A DNA stretch of 14,127 nt from assembly GCA_002315885.1 (NCBI GenBank), contig DCIO01000118.1, positions 1 through 14,127 on the forward strand, written 5' to 3'. A model generated the notes under the pieces. That model had not been told where the DNA came from. It searched no databases and worked only from the letters and a program-made list of their open reading frames with translations. This DNA is from Lentisphaeria bacterium UBA1724. GTDB lineage: Bacteria > Verrucomicrobiota > Lentisphaeria > Oligosphaerales > Oligosphaeraceae. Below are positions 11,735 to 14,127 of the stretch, piece after piece (position 1 is the first letter of the stretch; each line of letters begins with the position of its first letter). The translations under genes were made by a program, and so were the position numbers.

Positions 11735-14127
11735 TTAGTAGAGTGCTGCGTTTTCGGCGGCAGGGATTTCATCTTCCTCGGCTTCAGCGCTGTCATCCAG
11801 CTCCAGAGGCCAGGTATAGGTCTTTTCGATGTCGGAGGCACCGGGAATGGTGTTGGGCTCCAGACCCTCGGGCAGACCATTGATGGCGCCGGCATTCTCG
11901 CCCATGTGGATCTTCTCGATACCCTTGGCGGAAGCATTGGCGAAGCCGTCCTGGTCGAGAGCCACGTGCGGGAAGAAGCGGTAGTCGCTGCTGAGCGGGT
12001 TGCACAGATTGAACTCATCCATGATGTTGTTCATGACTGCGATCTTCTCTGCGTATGCGCGGTCCATGCGGCCCATCTGATCCTCGCGGCCCATCCAAGG
12101 CACGCCATTGAAGACCACCAGACCAGGCAGGTGCTTGTTCTGGGTGTGGATCTCGTTGTCACCCGTATTGCCCTCGATGAAGGCGAAGAGAGTGATGTCA
12201 GGAGTTCCAGGCAGTGCGTTGACGTTCAGCTGGCCACCGACCTCCACGTCGATGGGGTTGTTGATCTCAGGTTCACCAATCTGTTCGCCACTAGTCAGAG
12301 TCATGTCGTTGCCGCTGGTGAAGAGAGTATTAGCACCATCGGTGAGGGTGCCCTCTGCGGTGATGTCCACATCGTTGTCACCAGTGATTTCATTCTCGAC
12401 ATCGATGTCACCAGTAGCAAAGATGGTCACATCGTTGGCAGCACCATCGCCACCGTTGGTTTCGCCGTCATCCAGAGCGGTAACGCTCTCAATGTTCAGG
12501 TTGCCATCGGCGACCAGATCCACACTGCCGTCCCAGGCATTGGCGTTCAACTTGCCGACATTCTGGCCCTCGAAGGAGATGTCGGAGTTCTCGCCATTGG
12601 CGGTCAGAGTCAGGGTTTCCAGATCATCGGCGATGTCGACGGTGATGTCGCCATCGGGACCATCGGTCTCCAGAGTCAGGTTGTCGGTGGTGACGTCACC
12701 ACTGACGGCGATTGCGCCGTCGTTGGAGAGACCCTCGATGGTGGGAGCAGCCAGCTCGCCAGTGGAGGTGATGTCGCCATCAGCATCGAAGTCGATGAGC
12801 TCGCCAGCCACGATGGAACCAGTATCGGAGTTGTCGATGTCGCCACCGGCAGTCAGATCGGCGGTCTTGCCAGCCTCGATGTCACGATCGTTCTGGATGT
12901 CGCCTTCGGCCTCAACCGTCACATCCTCGGCGGCGGTGACAGTGCCTTCGTTCACAACGTCGCCAGCGGCGTCGATGGCAACCAGAGACTCGGTGGCCTC
13001 GATGTCACCTTCATTCACAACATCGCCCTTGGTGGTCTCGACGGTGACGTTCTCGGCGGTGATGTCGCTGCTGCCGGCAATCACGGCATCCTCGTAGGCA
13101 TCCACGGTCACGTCGCCATTCTCGGCCTTCACGTCGCCAGCAACAATCACGTCGCCTTCGTCAGCGACCAACTGGACGTTGCCATTCTCGGCAGTGATGT
13201 CACCAGCATCGGTGGTCTTCACGTCGCCAGTGGCGGCGTAAGCGTACACATTCTGGTCAGCGGTAACTGCGCCATTGATGAACGCCTCGCCCTCGGCAGA
13301 GATCAAGGCGTTATTGCCGGCGTCAACATTGCCATTGACGGTGGCGTCGCCTTCCTCGGCGATGATGGTTGCGTCGTTGCCAGCCTCGATATTGCCGTTG
13401 GTCAGGGCGTTGTCGCCAGCCTGCACGGTGGCATCACCAGCGGTGGCGGTGACATCACCATTGACGGTGGCGTCGCCTTCCTCGGCGGTGATGATCGCGT
13501 TTTCACCAGCCAGGACGTCGCCATCAACAGTGGCGTTGTCGCCAGCAACGATGGCTGCAGACCCTTCGGTGGCGGTGACATCACCATCAACGGTGGCGTC
13601 GCCTTCCTCGGCGATGATGGTGGCGTTTTCACCAGCCAGGACGTCGCCTTCAACGGTGGCGTTCTTCTCGGCAGCGATGACGGCGTCGGTAGCAGCGGTC
13701 ACGTCGCCAGTGACGGCGGCGTCATTGCCGGCATTCACGGCGGCAGAGCCATTCACGGCGGTGACTGCACCATTCACGGTGGCGTCGCCTTCCTTAGCGG
13801 TGACGGTTGCGTTGGCAGCGGCGGTGATGGCGCCATTGGTCTCGGCGTTGTCACCAGCCTCGACGGTGACGTTGGCGGCGTCAGCGGTCAGGGTGCCATC
13901 GTCCTCGGTCTTCACATCCTGGCCGGCCTTCACGGTCACGTCGCCGTTGCCGGCCGCGACCGCGGCCTTCACAGTCGCATCGCCCTCGGTGGCCTCGATG
14001 GAGGCGGCGTTGCCGGCGGTGATGGTCCCGTTGGTGGTGGCGTTGTTCTTGGCGGTGACCTTGGCGTCGTTGTCTGCCTCAATCTCGGCGGTCGCGGCGT
14101 CGCGGCCCGCGGTCACGGTGGCGTCGT
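11735..14127 (-). CDS. 3' part of a large acidic beta-helix-like repeat protein (surface or secreted)
   Basis: The frame is open to the right edge, so this is the last 796 residues of a longer protein; the true start is outside. About 660 residues consist of short Ala/Asp/Gly/Asn/Val/Thr-rich repeats such as GDATVNGDVTATAG, in steps of about 14 residues and a 42-residue super-repeat. Alternation of turn-forming NG/DG/GD with beta branches suggests a stacked beta-helix like haemagglutinin (FhaB-type) adhesins. Canonical RTX nonapeptides (GGxGxDxx) are absent. Aromatic, Lys, Arg and Cys residues are rare. The last 130 residues change character: a globular, Met-, Pro- and aromatic-containing domain from about HLPGLVVFNG (near 12130), one Cys, then a very acidic tail ending AAENAALY. 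It could be cargo of the adjacent ABC-MFP-TolC operon, or of another system; no two-partner TpsB is visible. Confidence 0.8.
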   Translation of the reverse strand, partial: DATVTAGRDAATAEIEADNDAKVTAKNNATTNGTITAGNAASIEATEGDATVKAAVAAGNGDVTVKAGQDVKTEDDGTLTADAANVTVEAGDNAETNGAITAAANATVTAKEGDATVNGAVTAVNGSAAVNAGNDAAVTGDVTAATDAVIAAEKNATVEGDVLAGENATIIAEEGDATVDGDVTATEGSAAIVAGDNATVDGDVLAGENAIITAEEGDATVNGDVTATAGDATVQAGDNALTNGNIEAGNDATIIAEEGDATVNGNVDAGNNALISAEGEAFINGAVTADQNVYAYAATGDVKTTDAGDITAENGNVQLVADEGDVIVAGDVKAENGDVTVDAYEDAVIAGSSDITAENVTVETTKGDVVNEGDIEATESLVAIDAAGDVVNEGTVTAAEDVTVEAEGDIQNDRDIEAGKTADLTAGGDIDNSDTGSIVAGELIDFDADGDITSTGELAAPTIEGLSNDGAIAVSGDVTTDNLTLETDGPDGDITVDIADDLETLTLTANGENSDISFEGQNVGKLNANAWDGSVDLVADGNLNIESVTALDDGETNGGDGAANDVTIFATGDIDVENEITGDNDVDITAEGTLTDGANTLFTSGNDMTLTSGEQIGEPEINNPIDVEVGGQLNVNALPGTPDITLFAFIEGNTGDNEIHTQNKHLPGLVVFNGVPWMGREDQMGRMDRAYAEKIAVMNNIMDEFNLCNPLSSDYRFFPHVALDQDGFANASAKGIEKIHMGENAGAINGLPEGLEPNTIPGASDIEKTYTWPLELDDSAEAEEDEIPAAENAALY
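13332..13706 (-). repeat. Tandem 126-bp coding repeats in the beta-helix protein
   Basis: Three consecutive units begin at 13332, 13458 and 13584 (exact 126-bp spacing, 42 codons), and a diverged one starts near 13707. Units two and three are nearly identical over about 80 bp. The 42 residues split into three 14-residue steps. Nucleotide-level identity, not just protein similarity, indicates recent duplication or gene conversion and predicts length variation between strains. Confidence 0.8.

Noticed and set aside
12108..13097. Open frame of 329 codons on the plus strand inside the repeat-protein gene
   Set aside because: It is antisense to a clear repetitive coding frame. Its Ser/Pro/Val/Met-rich product is the by-product of the repeated codons on the other strand, with no domain or start signal.
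11735..14127. RTX toxin or calcium-binding nonapeptide repeats
   Set aside because: The repeats are Asp/Gly/Asn-rich but do not follow GGxGxDxx; the period is 14 residues and not 9.

Overview
The window looks like chromosomal DNA of a diderm (Gram-negative-type) bacterium with moderately high GC. Evidence for the diderm envelope is a TolC-family outer-membrane factor, an HlyD-family adaptor and a lipoprotein signal. A McsA/McsB-type protein in a diderm, together with the overall style of the genes, would fit the PVC group (Lentisphaerae, Verrucomicrobia or Kiritimatiellae relatives). That placement is inference; no rRNA or marker gene is present.

Layout. (1) 35-2794, minus strand: a 687-residue McsA-McsB-like fusion whose kinase half has lost its catalytic motifs, followed with zero spacing by an ABC ATPase of the GldA/CcmA type. 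(2) 2795-3877: a divergent intergenic region with a good sigma70-type promoter, driving an orphan amino-acid-type solute-binding lipoprotein (plus strand) that ends in a probably bidirectional terminator. (3) 4159-11424, minus strand: a five-gene export operon, in transcription order TolC-like outer-membrane factor, cysteine-rich zinc-ribbon protein, HlyD-like adaptor, ABC exporter half with a canonical ATP site, and ABC exporter half with a degenerate ATP site. The two ABC genes overlap by 8 bp. (4) 11735-14127, minus strand: the 3' part of a very long, acidic, repeat-built beta-helix-like surface or secreted protein, running off the right edge and closed by a clear intrinsic terminator.

How the genes may work together. 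The export operon has everything needed for a trans-envelope ABC-MFP-OMF (type I-like) machine, but with a heterodimeric ABC motor. The adjacent repeat protein, almost Cys-free and rich in Asp, Asn, Gly and Ala, is a plausible cargo; this is inferred from location only.

The least ordinary non-coding signal is a modular intergenic repeat. Just 3' of minus-strand genes the plus strand carries, in constant order, a 9-bp tandem repeat, sometimes a G-rich/C-rich hairpin core, then a 7-bp tandem repeat (ATTCCTA, ATTAAGC or ATTCCGA). Three such sites are complete or nearly so, and a fourth is cut by the left edge. The repeat sequence differs between sites while the period and order are kept.
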